A stretch of 64,000 nt of DNA from Actinobaculum massiliense. Its GTDB lineage: Bacteria; Actinomycetota; Actinomycetes; Actinomycetales; Actinomycetaceae. The DNA lies in assembly GCF_001457435.1 (NCBI RefSeq), contig NZ_LN881716.1, positions 62,001 to 126,000 of the forward strand. The letters run 5' to 3'. The notes below the pieces were generated by a model that saw nothing but the letters and a program-made list of their open reading frames with translations, was not told the DNA's origin and did no database searches. This document shows positions 1 through 8,954 of this stretch, piece by piece (the first letter of the stretch is position 1; each line of letters begins with the position of its first letter). The translations under genes were made by a program, and so were the position numbers.

Positions 1-1
1 G

Positions 2-1126
2 GCTTCCCGCGATCGGCTGGAAGCCGTGGTCAGCGATGAGATGGCGGAGGTAGCGCGCGAATACGGTACCCCGCGGCGCACGATTTTGCTGGAATCTGAC
101 GGCTCGGAAACCCTGGCAGCGGATGTTCCGCTGGAGGTGGCGGACGAGCCGACCTGGGTGATGCTTTCCGGAACCGGTCTTCTGGCGCGCACTACCTCTG
201 GCGAGGTCCCGGCCCGTAGCGGGCCGCGCGCCCCGCACGATGCGGTGACGAGCATGGGGCTCACCACCGCCCGAGGGCAGATTGGGCTGGTGACGAGCCA
301 CGGCCGAGTGGTTTCGGTTGATGTGCTGACTATCCCGGCGGTGCCCGACGCCGCCGGCCTACCGGCGCTGGCGGGAGGATCGCGCGCCCACGAACTCGCC
401 GGACTGGAAAAGGATGAAAAAGCCTTGGCGATTGTGACCTTCGCTAGTACCGGCAATGATTCCGCCGAAACTGAAGAAACCGGCGATGCTGATGCGGACG
501 GCAAAACGGCACCGAAGGCCGGGCCGAGTGAGCCTGGCTTACTTACCTTGCTTACCGCGGCCGGTAAGATCAAGCGGCTTTCGGAGCCGCTACCCGCCGG
601 GCGTGTCTCCACCGACGTCATTACCCTGGCGGACGGCGACTCGGTGGTGGGCGCGGGATTTAGCCGCGATACCGATCAAATCGTTATTGTCTCCTCGGAT
701 GCGCAACTTCTGCGCTTTGAGGCCTCCCTGGTGCGTGCCCAGCGCCGCGCCGGTCAAGGCATCGCGGGCATTAACATGGCCAGCGATGCACGGGCAATTG
801 CGCTCGGTATTGCACCCGGCGATGATGTTTCCGGCGCCTACGTGGTGACGATTGCCGGTAGCGCGGATGCCTTGCCCGGCACCGTTCCCGGATCGGCCAA
901 GGTAACCCCGCTCGATCGCTTCCCCGCCAAGGGAAGGGCCACCATGGGTGTACGTGCCCAGCGCTTCCTCAAGGGTGAAGATGAGCTCCAGCTGGCCTAC
1001 ATTGGACCCGAGCCGCTCCGCGCGATTACTCCCGCCGGCCAACCGGCGGCCTTGCCGGAGGTAGATGAGCGGCGCGATGCCTCTGGCACCGCTCTGGACG
1101 TCACCGTGCACGCCATCGGTATCTAG
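2..1126 (+). CDS. parC: DNA topoisomerase IV subunit A, C-terminal part (5' truncated by window edge)
   Basis: The frame is open from base 2, and the first residues (ASRDRLEAVVSDEM...GTPRRTILLE) match the junction of the GyrA/ParC breakage-reunion domain with its C-terminal domain. The rest (about 360 residues) is the C-terminal DNA-wrapping beta-pinwheel, with repeated blade-like segments such as GLTTARGQIGLV, LLTAAGKIKRL and VRAQRRAGQGIAGINM. The active-site tyrosine lies upstream of the window. The enzyme relaxes and decatenates DNA together with the B subunit encoded convergently at 2262-4394. An internal acidic linker at about residues 145-175 looks lineage-specific. ParC rather than GyrA is inferred from the neighbouring parE, which lacks recF/dnaN context. 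Confidence 0.88.
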   Translation, partial: ASRDRLEAVVSDEMAEVAREYGTPRRTILLESDGSETLAADVPLEVADEPTWVMLSGTGLLARTTSGEVPARSGPRAPHDAVTSMGLTTARGQIGLVTSHGRVVSVDVLTIPAVPDAAGLPALAGGSRAHELAGLEKDEKALAIVTFASTGNDSAETEETGDADADGKTAPKAGPSEPGLLTLLTAAGKIKRLSEPLPAGRVSTDVITLADGDSVVGAGFSRDTDQIVIVSSDAQLLRFEASLVRAQRRAGQGIAGINMASDARAIALGIAPGDDVSGAYVVTIAGSADALPGTVPGSAKVTPLDRFPAKGRATMGVRAQRFLKGEDELQLAYIGPEPLRAITPAGQPAALPEVDERRDASGTALDVTVHAIGI

Positions 1127-1141
1127 GCAAGCGCCGCCCGT

Positions 1142-1211
1142 AAGGTAGGCGCCGCTTCAAGCCACCCGCTGCACGAAAGGTAGGCGCCGCTCCTAGCCAC
1201 CCGCCGCTAAG
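1142..1211. repeat. two tandem copies of a 35-bp unit
   Basis: Bases 1142-1176 and 1177-1211 are near-identical 35-mers, both beginning AAGGTAGGCGCCGCT and containing AGCCACCCGC. A weaker third copy of the core may start near 1125. The array fills the gap between two convergent genes and covers the stop codon of the GNAT gene at 1207. No hairpin with a T tail was seen, so a terminator role is not supported. Confidence 0.8.
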
Positions 1212-2169
1212 CCAGCTCCACCGGCTTGATGAGCACCTTGGTTTCGGTGGTTGGCGAGAAGCCAATTTCCTCGTAACCGGTAATACGCTCCTCCGCATCC
1301 TGCGCGTCCGGGCCGTGGTCAATCGTGACGTCCATTGAGGTGTAGCGCATGCCCGCATCGCGCTGGGCGCGCATCGAGGCAATGAGTAGTCCGGCGGTGA
1401 CGTTCGCCGTCGAGCGCACGGAAAGCTCGTCGATATAGCCCTCTTTCCAGCCCAGGCTCTGCCAATCCTGCTCGTAGCGGGCGGCGATAATATACCCGAC
1501 GACGCGCGGGCGATCCCCGCGCCGGTCCACTGCCAAAAAGCTCCAGTCCCTGTCCATAAAAGCGCGTTCGGTTGCCCACTGTTCGGGCGTCATTACCGCG
1601 TAGTCGAGCTTTTCGCCGTGGAAAGAGTTGTGCGCACCGAGCACGGTCGCATCCTGCTCACGGGTTATGGGCACGAAGTCAATGCCCGGTGCCGGAGTGT
1701 ATTCGGGCAAGGAGGCTCGCAACGAGCGGCGCATTTGCACGTAACTGTAGGCGTGGGTAAAACCGAACGCCCGCAAGACGCTCATCCGCTCTGCCTCCCA
1801 CGGCTCTAAATGTGCCACCGCGATAACCTGCTGGTCTTGGCTCACGGCCAGCGCGCGCGCCGCCTTCACCTGTTGGGCGGCAAGTTCCTTGACCCTTTCC
1901 CGGGGAGCGGCCGGGTGTACGACGCCGGAGATAATCACGGACGGGTGGCTACCGGCGGTATCAAAAAGCCGGGCCATACCGTACATCTCGAGGCGTCCGC
2001 TTTCTCCGCGCGCGCCAAAAGCAACATGCTCGCGGGCGGGATCAAAGAAGCTACGCACTTCTGCCGGTGAGGTTCGGAACGACGCGCCATCGTATTCTTG
2101 CACCAGCTCGATGAGCTCGTGGATCTCAGCGATATTTGCGGGTCCGAGCTCCTCCAGATGCGCCGTCAT
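1207..2169 (-). CDS. GNAT-family N-acetyltransferase, tandem-domain type
   Basis: The 320-residue product resembles the two-domain acetyltransferases related to mycothiol synthase. Residues 1-150 form one GNAT-like half and residues 165-320 a second, with a core like WSFLAVDRRGDRPRVVGYI, then an acetyl-CoA-binding-like stretch around TANVTAGLLIASMRAQRDAG, where the usual Q/RxxGxG/A loop is degenerate. The ending EEIGFSPTTETKVLIKP is typical of GNAT C-termini. The ATG at 2169 is preceded by GAGGAGAG, supporting this start. It is probably cytoplasmic. The substrate cannot be deduced; the gene follows parE on the same strand after about 90 bp. Confidence 0.8.
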   Translation of the reverse strand: MTAHLEELGPANIAEIHELIELVQEYDGASFRTSPAEVRSFFDPAREHVAFGARGESGRLEMYGMARLFDTAGSHPSVIISGVVHPAAPRERVKELAAQQVKAARALAVSQDQQVIAVAHLEPWEAERMSVLRAFGFTHAYSYVQMRRSLRASLPEYTPAPGIDFVPITREQDATVLGAHNSFHGEKLDYAVMTPEQWATERAFMDRDWSFLAVDRRGDRPRVVGYIIAARYEQDWQSLGWKEGYIDELSVRSTANVTAGLLIASMRAQRDAGMRYTSMDVTIDHGPDAQDAEERITGYEEIGFSPTTETKVLIKPVELA

Positions 2170-2261
2170 AGCTCTCCTCGTGTGGTTGTGCGTCCCTGCT
2201 GCAAGCGTTACTTGCGCCCTACTCTATGCCATTTATCCGCCGCGGTTCGCGGGCGCCGAGG

Positions 2262-4394
2262 CTAGGCGTCAATGGACTCCAGAGATACCTGATCCGCGCC
2301 GTCCACAATAAACTCGCGCCGCGGCGCCACCTCATTACCCATGAGCATATCGAAAACGGCCTCCGCTTCCTGGAGCGCCTGCTCGTCTTCAATTCTCACT
2401 CGCCGCAAGGTGCGTTTGACCGGATCCATGGTGGTTTCGGCGAGCTGATTGGCGTCCATTTCTCCCAGCCCCTTGTAGCGCTGGATCGGTTCCTTATAGC
2501 TACTACCGGCCTTCTCCAGCTTCGCCAACTCTCGGTGGAGCTGATCTTCGGAGTAGGTGTAGATATACCGCCCCTTCTTACCGCCGCGGCCAGCTACTTC
2601 CACCCGGTGCAGCGGAGGCACGGCGGCGTAGACGCGGCCGGCCTCGACCAGCGGACGCATATAGCGGAAGAACAGCGTGAGGAGGAGGGTGCGAATATGC
2701 GCGCCGTCCACATCAGCATCGGTCATCATAATAACCTTGCCGTAGCGAGCGGCGTCGACGTCGAACGTGCGCCCCGAACCGGCACCCACCACCTGAATAA
2801 TCGACGAAACCTCGGCGTTCTTTAGAATCTCCGCGGGCGATGCCTTTTGCACATTGAGGATCTTTCCACGGATGGGAAGCAGCGCCTGAAACTCGGAGTT
2901 ACGCGCCAGCTTTGCCGTGCCGAGAGCCGAATCGCCCTCCACAATAAACAATTCGGTTTTGTGTACGTCCTCCGAGCGGCAGTCGGCGAGTTTCGCCGGC
3001 AAGGTGGAATTCTCCAACGCATTCTTTCGCCGCGAGATCTCCTTGTGCACGCGCGCGGCCACGCGGGCCCGCATCTCCGCCACAACCTTTTCCAGTAGCC
3101 GCGACGTTTCCGTCTTTTGGTCGCGTTTGCTGGAGGAAAGAATCTTCTCGAGTTCGCTCGCTACGACCTTCGAAACGATCGACCGAACGGCTGCGGTTCC
3201 CAGAATTTCCTTCGTCTGCCCCTCAAACTGCGGTTCTTCCAGCCGCACCGTGACGACGGCGGTAAGCCCCGCCATAATGTCGTCCTTTTCAATGCGCGGT
3301 TCCTTGGCGGAAATCTTGAGCTTGCGCGAGTTCTTTTCCACCAGCGCCCGAATGGTTTTCACCAGCCCGGTCTCAAAGCCTTGCTGATGGGTTCCTCCGC
3401 CGGGAGTGGCAATGATATTGACGAAGAACTCTTCCGTGGTGTCATATCCCGTGCCCCAGCGCAGAGCGACGTCCACCTTGCAGACCCGCTCTACCTCGCG
3501 CGCCTTCAAATGCTTCGTTTCTTCGTCGAGCACCTGCACGTTTTCTACGAAGGTGCCCTCCCCCTGCAGGCGCATGGTGGCGGTCAGTGCCGGATCGCCG
3601 GCGAGGAAATCCACGAAATCCGTAATTCCACCGCGATACTGGAAAGTCTCTTCGTAGCGCCCATCCTCACCGGGCGTCCCGGTAATTTCTCGCTCATCGA
3701 CGATGGTGATGGCCAGCTCCGGGATAAGGAACGCCGTTTGCCGCACTCGCTCAACCAGCTCGTCGTATTGGAACTGCGCGTTAGCGAGGAAAATCTCCGG
3801 ATCCGCCCAGTACCGAACCCTCGTGCCCGTCTTATTCTTTGCTACTTTTCCGACGACGTCGAGCTCAGAACCGTGGGTGAAGGGCTCGAAGTCTGCGCTT
3901 GGCGAAGGGGCACCAGCCGAGCTATAACGCCCCGGCTCCCCGCGCCGGAACTGCATTTGGTAGGTTTTGCCGCCGCGATCTACTTGCACATCCATGCGGG
4001 CAGAAAGTGCGTTAACAACCGAGGCACCCACGCCGTGCAGGCCACCGGATGCGGAGTAAGAGCCACCGCCGAATTTTCCGCCTGCGTGCAGCTTTGTGTA
4101 CACCACTTCGACGCCGGAGAGGCCCACGCCGGGAACCTCATCAACCGGAACTCCGCGCCCGTTATCTGCTACTTCCACTGAGCCGTCTTTATAGAGCGTC
4201 ACTAGAATTTCGGTGGCAAACCCCTCCAGAGCTTCGTCCACGCCGTTATCAATGAGTTCCCACAGGCAGTGCATGAGGCCGCGCGAATCGGTGGAGCCAA
4301 TGTACATACCGGGACGCTTGCGGACGGCCTCCAAGCCTTCGAGGACCTGGAGATGCCGCGCTGTATATGCTTCGGAAGTTGACACGCGTTTCAT
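2262..4394 (-). CDS. parE: DNA topoisomerase IV subunit B (type IIA ATPase subunit)
   Basis: This is the ATPase/TOPRIM subunit of a type IIA topoisomerase, about 710 residues. The GHKL ATPase motifs are clear: ELIDNGVDEA near residue 50, VADNGRGVPVDEVPG near 80 and GLHGVGASVVNALS near 120. The TOPRIM domain shows EGDSALG and TDADVDGAH, the Mg2+-binding acidic residues, followed by QRYKGLGEMDANQL. The conserved N-terminus (RHLQVLEGLEAVRKRPGMYIG) favours the ATG at 4394. A GTG at 4430 would add 12 residues and also lacks a Shine-Dalgarno, but a TATGTT -10-like element sits just upstream of it. It pairs with the A subunit at the start of the window. Confidence 0.95.
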   Translation of the reverse strand: MKRVSTSEAYTARHLQVLEGLEAVRKRPGMYIGSTDSRGLMHCLWELIDNGVDEALEGFATEILVTLYKDGSVEVADNGRGVPVDEVPGVGLSGVEVVYTKLHAGGKFGGGSYSASGGLHGVGASVVNALSARMDVQVDRGGKTYQMQFRRGEPGRYSSAGAPSPSADFEPFTHGSELDVVGKVAKNKTGTRVRYWADPEIFLANAQFQYDELVERVRQTAFLIPELAITIVDEREITGTPGEDGRYEETFQYRGGITDFVDFLAGDPALTATMRLQGEGTFVENVQVLDEETKHLKAREVERVCKVDVALRWGTGYDTTEEFFVNIIATPGGGTHQQGFETGLVKTIRALVEKNSRKLKISAKEPRIEKDDIMAGLTAVVTVRLEEPQFEGQTKEILGTAAVRSIVSKVVASELEKILSSSKRDQKTETSRLLEKVVAEMRARVAARVHKEISRRKNALENSTLPAKLADCRSEDVHKTELFIVEGDSALGTAKLARNSEFQALLPIRGKILNVQKASPAEILKNAEVSSIIQVVGAGSGRTFDVDAARYGKVIMMTDADVDGAHIRTLLLTLFFRYMRPLVEAGRVYAAVPPLHRVEVAGRGGKKGRYIYTYSEDQLHRELAKLEKAGSSYKEPIQRYKGLGEMDANQLAETTMDPVKRTLRRVRIEDEQALQEAEAVFDMLMGNEVAPRREFIVDGADQVSLESIDA

Positions 4395-4696
4395 CCTAAC
4401 GATCGAGAGGGGCAAAATCGGCGCCACCACGCCGAAAAGAACATATTTTGGGACTTCTCACTTAGACTTGTCGCGCTCCGCAGGGTCGGCAAGCCGGCGG
4501 CAAATACGATGCCAACCGAGCGGAAGACTACCTGTGAACGAGAAACTTCCCGCACGCGCGACGGGCGGCCAGCTGGCCGCCCGTCTGAGGTCTACATTTA
4601 TCTGGAGGCACCGTCTCTATACTCGGGCGCTCCATATTTGCACGCGAAAGCCGGGAGCCGGACTCTCTCCGGCGGCTTCCCGCGTTTGCTTATCGC
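4395..4696. other. intergenic region between parE and the DUF7455 gene
   Basis: About 300 bases without a credible gene. It holds a perfect 24-bp palindrome (4561-4584), an imperfect GC-rich hairpin near 4646-4685 that could end the DUF7455 transcript, and a TATGTT element on the minus strand just upstream of parE that could be its -10 box. Short open frames here have no ribosome binding site. Confidence 0.6.
4561..4584. repeat. perfect 24-bp palindrome
   Basis: The twelve bases ACGGGCGGCCAG are followed directly by their reverse complement. The arms have no loop, so it would extrude poorly as an RNA terminator and lacks a T tail. It could be a protein-binding site upstream of parE or a repeat-type element. 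Confidence 0.7.
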
Positions 4697-4894
4697 CTAC
4701 TTGTCAATTTGATCGCGTTCATCCTGAATCTCGAGCGCCGATTCACGCAGCTTCTCAAGATGCTGCGAGGCATGGTGCCCACAGAAATAAAGCTCACCGT
4801 ATGGCATCTCCACGCGCACGTAGGCCTGCGCGCCGCAAGCGTCGCACCGGTCCTGAGTCGTCAGGGGTTTCATTTCAGTTACTGTCATACTCAC
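4697..4894 (-). CDS. DUF7455 small zinc-binding-like protein
   Basis: A 65-residue protein of the actinobacterial DUF7455 type. The pattern CDACGAQAYVRVEMPYG...YFCGHHA gives C-x2-C and C-x2-H pairs that would bind one zinc ion. The tail (about residues 38-65) is charged and helical. The start is GTG 4894 or ATG 4888; neither has a clear Shine-Dalgarno. Members of this family commonly sit near the primary sigma factor and topoisomerase genes, as here. Its function is not established. Confidence 0.85.
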   Translation of the reverse strand: MSMTVTEMKPLTTQDRCDACGAQAYVRVEMPYGELYFCGHHASQHLEKLRESALEIQDERDQIDK

Positions 4895-5023
4895 ATACCC
4901 ATCAAAGCATTAAAGGCGAAGAAAATTCCTGGTTGTCCGTCACGGTTCACCACCCGGGAAACTTGTGATTTGGCGCATTTGCACCGGGCGAGGCGAAATG
5001 AGGGTTGTTCCCATCTCTCCCCG

Positions 5024-5029
5024 TAGAAT
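5024..5029 (+). promoter_or_regulatory. leaderless -10 element (TAGAAT)
   Basis: TAGAAT ends 7 nt before the ATG at 5037, the spacing expected if transcription begins at the start codon. No Shine-Dalgarno precedes that ATG. Confidence 0.6.
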
Positions 5030-5036
5030 GCGTGTT

Positions 5037-5714
5037 ATGAATATCGCACCCGCTACCTCCCCTTTCGCGCCGTCCGCACGCGGTGGGTTCGCCGTCGTCG
5101 ACCTTGAAACCACTGGACTGGATCCGAAGCGGGATCGGATTTTGGAGATTGCGATTGTCAACTTGGATGCCAGCGGAAAAAGCGAAGCGGAATGGTCGAG
5201 CCTGGTCACGCCCGAGCTTTCACCCGGTGAAAAAATCGGCGCGCAGTTCATTCACGGTATTACCGAGGAAGATTTACGCGGCGCACCCAAATTCGCCGCG
5301 CTTCTCCCGGCAATTAAGGAACGCCTGCGCGGGCGAGCGGTCGTGGCGCATAATGCACGCTTTGACGTTTCTTTCCTCAACGCCGCTTTTGAACGCGTCG
5401 CGTTTTCCTTCGCAATTCCCGAACAAGCGACGGTCTGCACCATGGAGCTCTCGAAGATTTACCTGCCCGCCGGCCGCCACTCGTTGGTGGAAGCCAGCCG
5501 CCGGGCGGGTATTACCGTAACGGAGCACCACCGCGCTCTCGCCGATGCCTGGACCGCAGCGAAGCTTTTGCAACGATATTTCGAGCACGAGGCCACCGGT
5601 GAACGCTACGAAAAGGTCGCCGTTTCACGCGATGGCCGCACTTTTAATCCCGCCGCCTGGAGCTCGGCCCTGCGTGCTGGGGTCAACCTAGCCTGGCCGG
5701 ACAAGCTTTTCTAA
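5037..5714 (+). CDS. DEDDh 3'-5' exonuclease (DnaQ/epsilon-like)
   Basis: A 225-residue stand-alone exonuclease of the DnaQ superfamily. ExoI is VVDLETTGLD (D and E ligands) near residue 20, ExoII is VAHNARFDVSFL near 105, and ExoIIIe is EHHRALADAW near 160, giving the DEDDh set with catalytic His. It would remove nucleotides from DNA or RNA 3' ends in repair or turnover. Starts at 4965, 5028 and 5037 are in frame; the TAGAAT box 7 nt upstream makes the 5037 ATG most likely. It converges on rpoD with a shared hairpin. It may be the proofreading subunit or a general nuclease. Confidence 0.85.
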   Translation: MNIAPATSPFAPSARGGFAVVDLETTGLDPKRDRILEIAIVNLDASGKSEAEWSSLVTPELSPGEKIGAQFIHGITEEDLRGAPKFAALLPAIKERLRGRAVVAHNARFDVSFLNAAFERVAFSFAIPEQATVCTMELSKIYLPAGRHSLVEASRRAGITVTEHHRALADAWTAAKLLQRYFEHEATGERYEKVAVSRDGRTFNPAAWSSALRAGVNLAWPDKLF

Positions 5715-5727
5715 GGTCCGGCCGGGC
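5691..5727. terminator. bidirectional hairpin between exonuclease gene and rpoD
   Basis: A 12-bp stem pairs GCCTGGCCGGAC with GTCCGGCCGGGC around a 13-nt loop that contains the exonuclease stop codon. It lies between two convergent genes. Confidence 0.55.
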
Positions 5728-5733
5728 CGCGGT

Positions 5734-7491
5734 TTAGTCCAGATAATCGCGCAGGACTTGGCTTCGCGAGGGGTGGCGTAGCTTCGACATCGTCTTGCTT
5801 TCGATCTGGCGAATACGCTCGCGGGTCACCCCGTACACCTTGCCAATTTCATCCAGCGTCTTGGGCTGACCATCGGTAAGTCCAAAGCGCATGGAGACTA
5901 CGCCCGCCTCACGTTCGGAGAGCGTATCGAGCACCTGCTGTAGCTGTTCCTTCAGCAGGGTGAAACCAACCGCGTCATCGGGATGCACAGCCTCGGAATC
6001 CTCAATCAGGTCTCCGAATTCCGAATCGCCATCCTCACCCAGCGGAGTGTGCAAGGAAATAGGCTCGCGGCCATAGCGCTGAACTTCCACAACCTTTTCT
6101 TCAGTCATATCCAGCTCGTGCGCCAGCTCCTCCGTCGTGGGCTCACGGCCCAAATCCTGCAGCATCTGGCGCTGCACGCGGGCCAGCTTATTGATGACCT
6201 CGACCATATGCACCGGGATGCGGATGGTACGGGACTGATCGGCCATAGCGCGAGTGATTGCCTGGCGAATCCACCAGGTGGCATAAGTGGAGAACTTATA
6301 ACCCTTGGTGTAATCGAACTTCTCCACCGCGCGCACCAGGCCCAGGTTCCCTTCCTGGATCAGATCCAAGAACAGCATCCCGCGGCCGGTATAGCGCTTG
6401 GCAAGGGAAACCACCAGGCGCAAATTTGCCTCCAAGAGGTGGTTCTTCGCCGAGCGACCATCGCGAGCGATAATCCGCAACTCGCGCATATAGCGACGAT
6501 CCTCCTGCGGATCGAAATCGCCCTCGTCCAGCAGATGCTGAGCGTAGAGCCCGGCTTCGATTCGCTTGGAAAGCTCCACCTCTTCGGCCGCATTGAGCAG
6601 AGCGACGCGGCCAATTTGCTTGAGGTAATCCTTCACCGGATCGGCTGTTGCGCCAGCCACGTGCACGCGAACCGCCGGCTCATCCGATTCGTCAGAATCT
6701 TTAACTGTGAACGATCCCTTGACGCCCTTCCGAGGAGTGGAATCAGCGGAGTCTTTATCCTTCGGCGCCCCCTCTTCCTCTTCATCCTCCTCGGGCTCGG
6801 AATCCTCAGAGTCATCGGAATGCTCGTCGTATTCGTCATCGAGATCTTCGTGATCGAGATCTTCTTCGTCGAGATCCTCATCCTCCAGATCGTCAATGTC
6901 ATCGATATCTTCCGGAGTTTGGGCGGTCTCGACGTCCTCATCTACCTCGTCGCCCGGCTTGACCGCATCTTCCTGGAGCTCTTCGCTGGCTTGCGAAGCC
7001 TTGGCGGATTTCGCCTTAGCGCCCGCCTTGGTTCCCCCGTTCTTCTTCCCAGCAGTGGTTTTACCGTCGGAAGCGGAGGCAGACTTAGCCCTGGAAGCCG
7101 CCGACTTCTTAGTAGTGCCGGCAGTCTTCTTGGCCGTGCTTTCCGTCTTCTTCGCAGTACCTTCCGTCTTCTTCGCAGTACCTTCCGTCTTCTTCGCAGT
7201 GCTCGCAGACTTCTTTGCAGTATTCGCCGACTTCTTAGCCGCACCGGCCGACTTCTTGGTAGCGGCAGCCTTTTCTTCGGTCTGCGGCGCTTCCTTTGCC
7301 TCAGCGCTGGCCTTCTTGGACCGGCTCGTCGGCTTCTTCTCCGAGCTCGAGGCCTTCTTGGCGGCGCCCGCCTTCGCCCGCGGCTTGCGGCTGGCCGTGG
7401 CCTTCTGTGTGCTCGCCGATGCTTCTTTCGCCTCGCCCGAGTCCTCGACCTGGGCCGATAGCTTGTTCGTGCTGGCTGCCTTAGTTGCCAC
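5734..7491 (-). CDS. rpoD: RNA polymerase primary sigma factor (sigma-70, RpoD/HrdB/SigA)
   Basis: The 585-residue group 1 sigma factor directs RNA polymerase to housekeeping promoters. Residues 1-180 are Lys/Ala/Ser-rich with (T)AKK heptads, and 185-235 are strongly acidic, the usual variable N-terminus of actinobacterial HrdB. Region 1.2 is [16 protein letters not shown], region 2 includes [14 protein letters not shown] and [14 protein letters not shown], region 3 is around GREPTTEEL, and region 4.2 ends with [11 protein letters not shown] and [16 protein letters not shown]. The start is GTG 7491 with GAAAGG upstream. A TATGAT box lies at 7535-7540 and a perfect palindrome sits at its predicted transcription start. 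Confidence 0.97.
   Translation of the reverse strand: MATKAASTNKLSAQVEDSGEAKEASASTQKATASRKPRAKAGAAKKASSSEKKPTSRSKKASAEAKEAPQTEEKAAATKKSAGAAKKSANTAKKSASTAKKTEGTAKKTEGTAKKTESTAKKTAGTTKKSAASRAKSASASDGKTTAGKKNGGTKAGAKAKSAKASQASEELQEDAVKPGDEVDEDVETAQTPEDIDDIDDLEDEDLDEEDLDHEDLDDEYDEHSDDSEDSEPEEDEEEEGAPKDKDSADSTPRKGVKGSFTVKDSDESDEPAVRVHVAGATADPVKDYLKQIGRVALLNAAEEVELSKRIEAGLYAQHLLDEGDFDPQEDRRYMRELRIIARDGRSAKNHLLEANLRLVVSLAKRYTGRGMLFLDLIQEGNLGLVRAVEKFDYTKGYKFSTYATWWIRQAITRAMADQSRTIRIPVHMVEVINKLARVQRQMLQDLGREPTTEELAHELDMTEEKVVEVQRYGREPISLHTPLGEDGDSEFGDLIEDSEAVHPDDAVGFTLLKEQLQQVLDTLSEREAGVVSMRFGLTDGQPKTLDEIGKVYGVTRERIRQIESKTMSKLRHPSRSQVLRDYLD
7141..7203 (-). repeat. three 21-bp tandem repeats within rpoD
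   Basis: Three consecutive 21-bp units (7141-7161, 7162-7182, 7183-7203) encode the heptad [14 protein letters not shown] in the lysine-rich N-terminus of the sigma factor. The first two copies are identical at the DNA level, which indicates recent slippage or duplication rather than selection on protein alone. The copy number is likely to vary between strains. Confidence 0.9.
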
Positions 7492-7516
7492 GTGACGCCT
7501 TTCTGCTCGCGAATAG

Positions 7517-7530
7517 TGGTTTTAAAACCA
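7517..7530. promoter_or_regulatory. perfect 14-bp palindrome in the rpoD leader
   Basis: TGGTTTTAAAACCA is its own reverse complement and coincides with the transcription start predicted from the TATGAT box at 7535-7540. It could be an operator for a dimeric regulator. Confidence 0.45.
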
Positions 7531-7534
7531 AAGG

Positions 7535-7540
7535 ATCATA
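7535..7540 (-). promoter_or_regulatory. rpoD -10 element (TATGAT)
   Basis: TATGAT on the minus strand, about 44 nt before the GTG of rpoD. No good -35 box is seen at 17 bp. Confidence 0.5.
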
Positions 7541-7629
7541 CCGGTAAATTTTGATCTATGTAGCCAAACGCCGCCGCGCGGCTTTCCATTCCCAGCATTT
7601 TCTAACGTGTTTCGAACCACATCGGCGAG

Positions 7630-8808
7630 CTATGCTGCGTCGTCGTCGGCCTCCGCCTCGTTTCCCTCGCACTCCTCTTCGTATTCCTCGATGGCTTCCT
7701 CGTCATCATCCTGGAGATCGGGCGCCTCATCACAGATTGCCGGAGAGAGCCACGGCGGAAGCGAACTCCACTGCAGGGCATTATTGAGGAGCATCGCCAA
7801 TGAGTATGTTGAATCAGCGACCAGAGCCTCACGCGTTCGTTGGGCCGCCAGCGAAGTCATCCCAATCCACCAGGCCAAATAAGCTGCGCACGCCAGCGGC
7901 GCGGGATCGGTTTCGGAGGCGAAACCCGCAATTTCGTCGAAGATCATAAGGAAGGCCCGCGCCCGTTCGATATTCGGCATCTCTTGCGCATTGAGCTCCG
8001 CGGAGTTTGAAAGATCCACCTCGTTGAGAGGAACCAGCGGTTCACTACTGAGCGCGAGAGAAAGAATGCGGTCGCGAATTTCAATTGATTTCAACCCGGC
8101 TAGCGCCAGCCCCGCCTCTCGTGAGCTGACCTCCGGTAGCCGAGCGCTCCTACCTTTGCTGCGGTAGCGAATAAAACGGCGAATAAGGCTATCCCAGGTG
8201 GAAAATATGCGGTTATGGCGCCCTTCTTGGAGCTGTTGTTCGCAGGTGCGGGTAGCATTTTGCCGCCGCGTTTTACTTTTGCGTTCGATGCGGATGGAAG
8301 GTTCCTGGGTGAGCGGCGCCGAGCCCGCATAGACCAGGCTGGCCGCCGCTTCACTTGAATCGAGCACGTCCCAGCGATAGGTCTTATCTTCGGAAAGATC
8401 GTAGAAGCCGTGCTCGTCGGCCACAAAAACGTCGAGCGACCACCCGTTTGAATCTGTCTCCCACATCATTTCGAGCCGGTCGCACACCATGGAGACGGTG
8501 GCGGCCAGGCTCGCAAAGTGAGGTGAGTCGCTTATCGTCTCCACATCCTCCACGTAGGCCGCAATAATGACCCTGCGCATACGGCACACTTCTACCCCGC
8601 TGGCTAACTCCAGGGCGGTTTCAAAGGTCACCGGGCCACCTCGGAGATCAACTTTCATAAGCGGACCCGAATGCGCAACGCTCGCTGCCGGCCCTTGGGG
8701 ATCACATTCGGCGCCAAAGACGACAAGGTGATGCGTGGGGTAAAATCCCAGAAGATGCGGAATAACGGTGAGGGCCTCCGCTGGCCTCTTCAATGTGATT
8801 GTCTCCAT
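7630..8808 (-). CDS. DUF4192 family protein
   Basis: The N-terminus (TLKRPAEALTVIPHLLGFYPTHHLVVFG, residues 4-30) and the following DLRGG segment are diagnostic of the actinobacterial DUF4192 family. The protein has about 392 residues, no membrane segment and a very acidic tail (residues 365-392). It commonly lies beside rpoD in actinobacteria, as here. The ATG at 8808 fits the family start better than the upstream 8850 start. Its function is unknown. Confidence 0.85.
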   Translation of the reverse strand: METITLKRPAEALTVIPHLLGFYPTHHLVVFGAECDPQGPAASVAHSGPLMKVDLRGGPVTFETALELASGVEVCRMRRVIIAAYVEDVETISDSPHFASLAATVSMVCDRLEMMWETDSNGWSLDVFVADEHGFYDLSEDKTYRWDVLDSSEAAASLVYAGSAPLTQEPSIRIERKSKTRRQNATRTCEQQLQEGRHNRIFSTWDSLIRRFIRYRSKGRSARLPEVSSREAGLALAGLKSIEIRDRILSLALSSEPLVPLNEVDLSNSAELNAQEMPNIERARAFLMIFDEIAGFASETDPAPLACAAYLAWWIGMTSLAAQRTREALVADSTYSLAMLLNNALQWSSLPPWLSPAICDEAPDLQDDDEEAIEEYEEECEGNEAEADDDAA

Positions 8809-8942
8809 GAGGAATATCCAAACGGAGTTTCTTTTCTCCCGATGGCTCACCTCAGCTCCCTGTGGACAGCGAGGTACACAACCCGATCTGTGGAACGCTC
8901 CGCGCCGTCGCCGCCGTTTCCTGGCGAGTCGGAACGGCCCTG

Positions 8943-8948
8943 TAAAGT
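8943..8948 (+). promoter_or_regulatory. leaderless -10 element (TAAAGT)
   Basis: TAAAGT is separated by 6 nt from the ATG of the polyprenyl synthase at 8955, and no Shine-Dalgarno is present. Confidence 0.6.
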
Positions 8949-8954
8949 GGCCTC

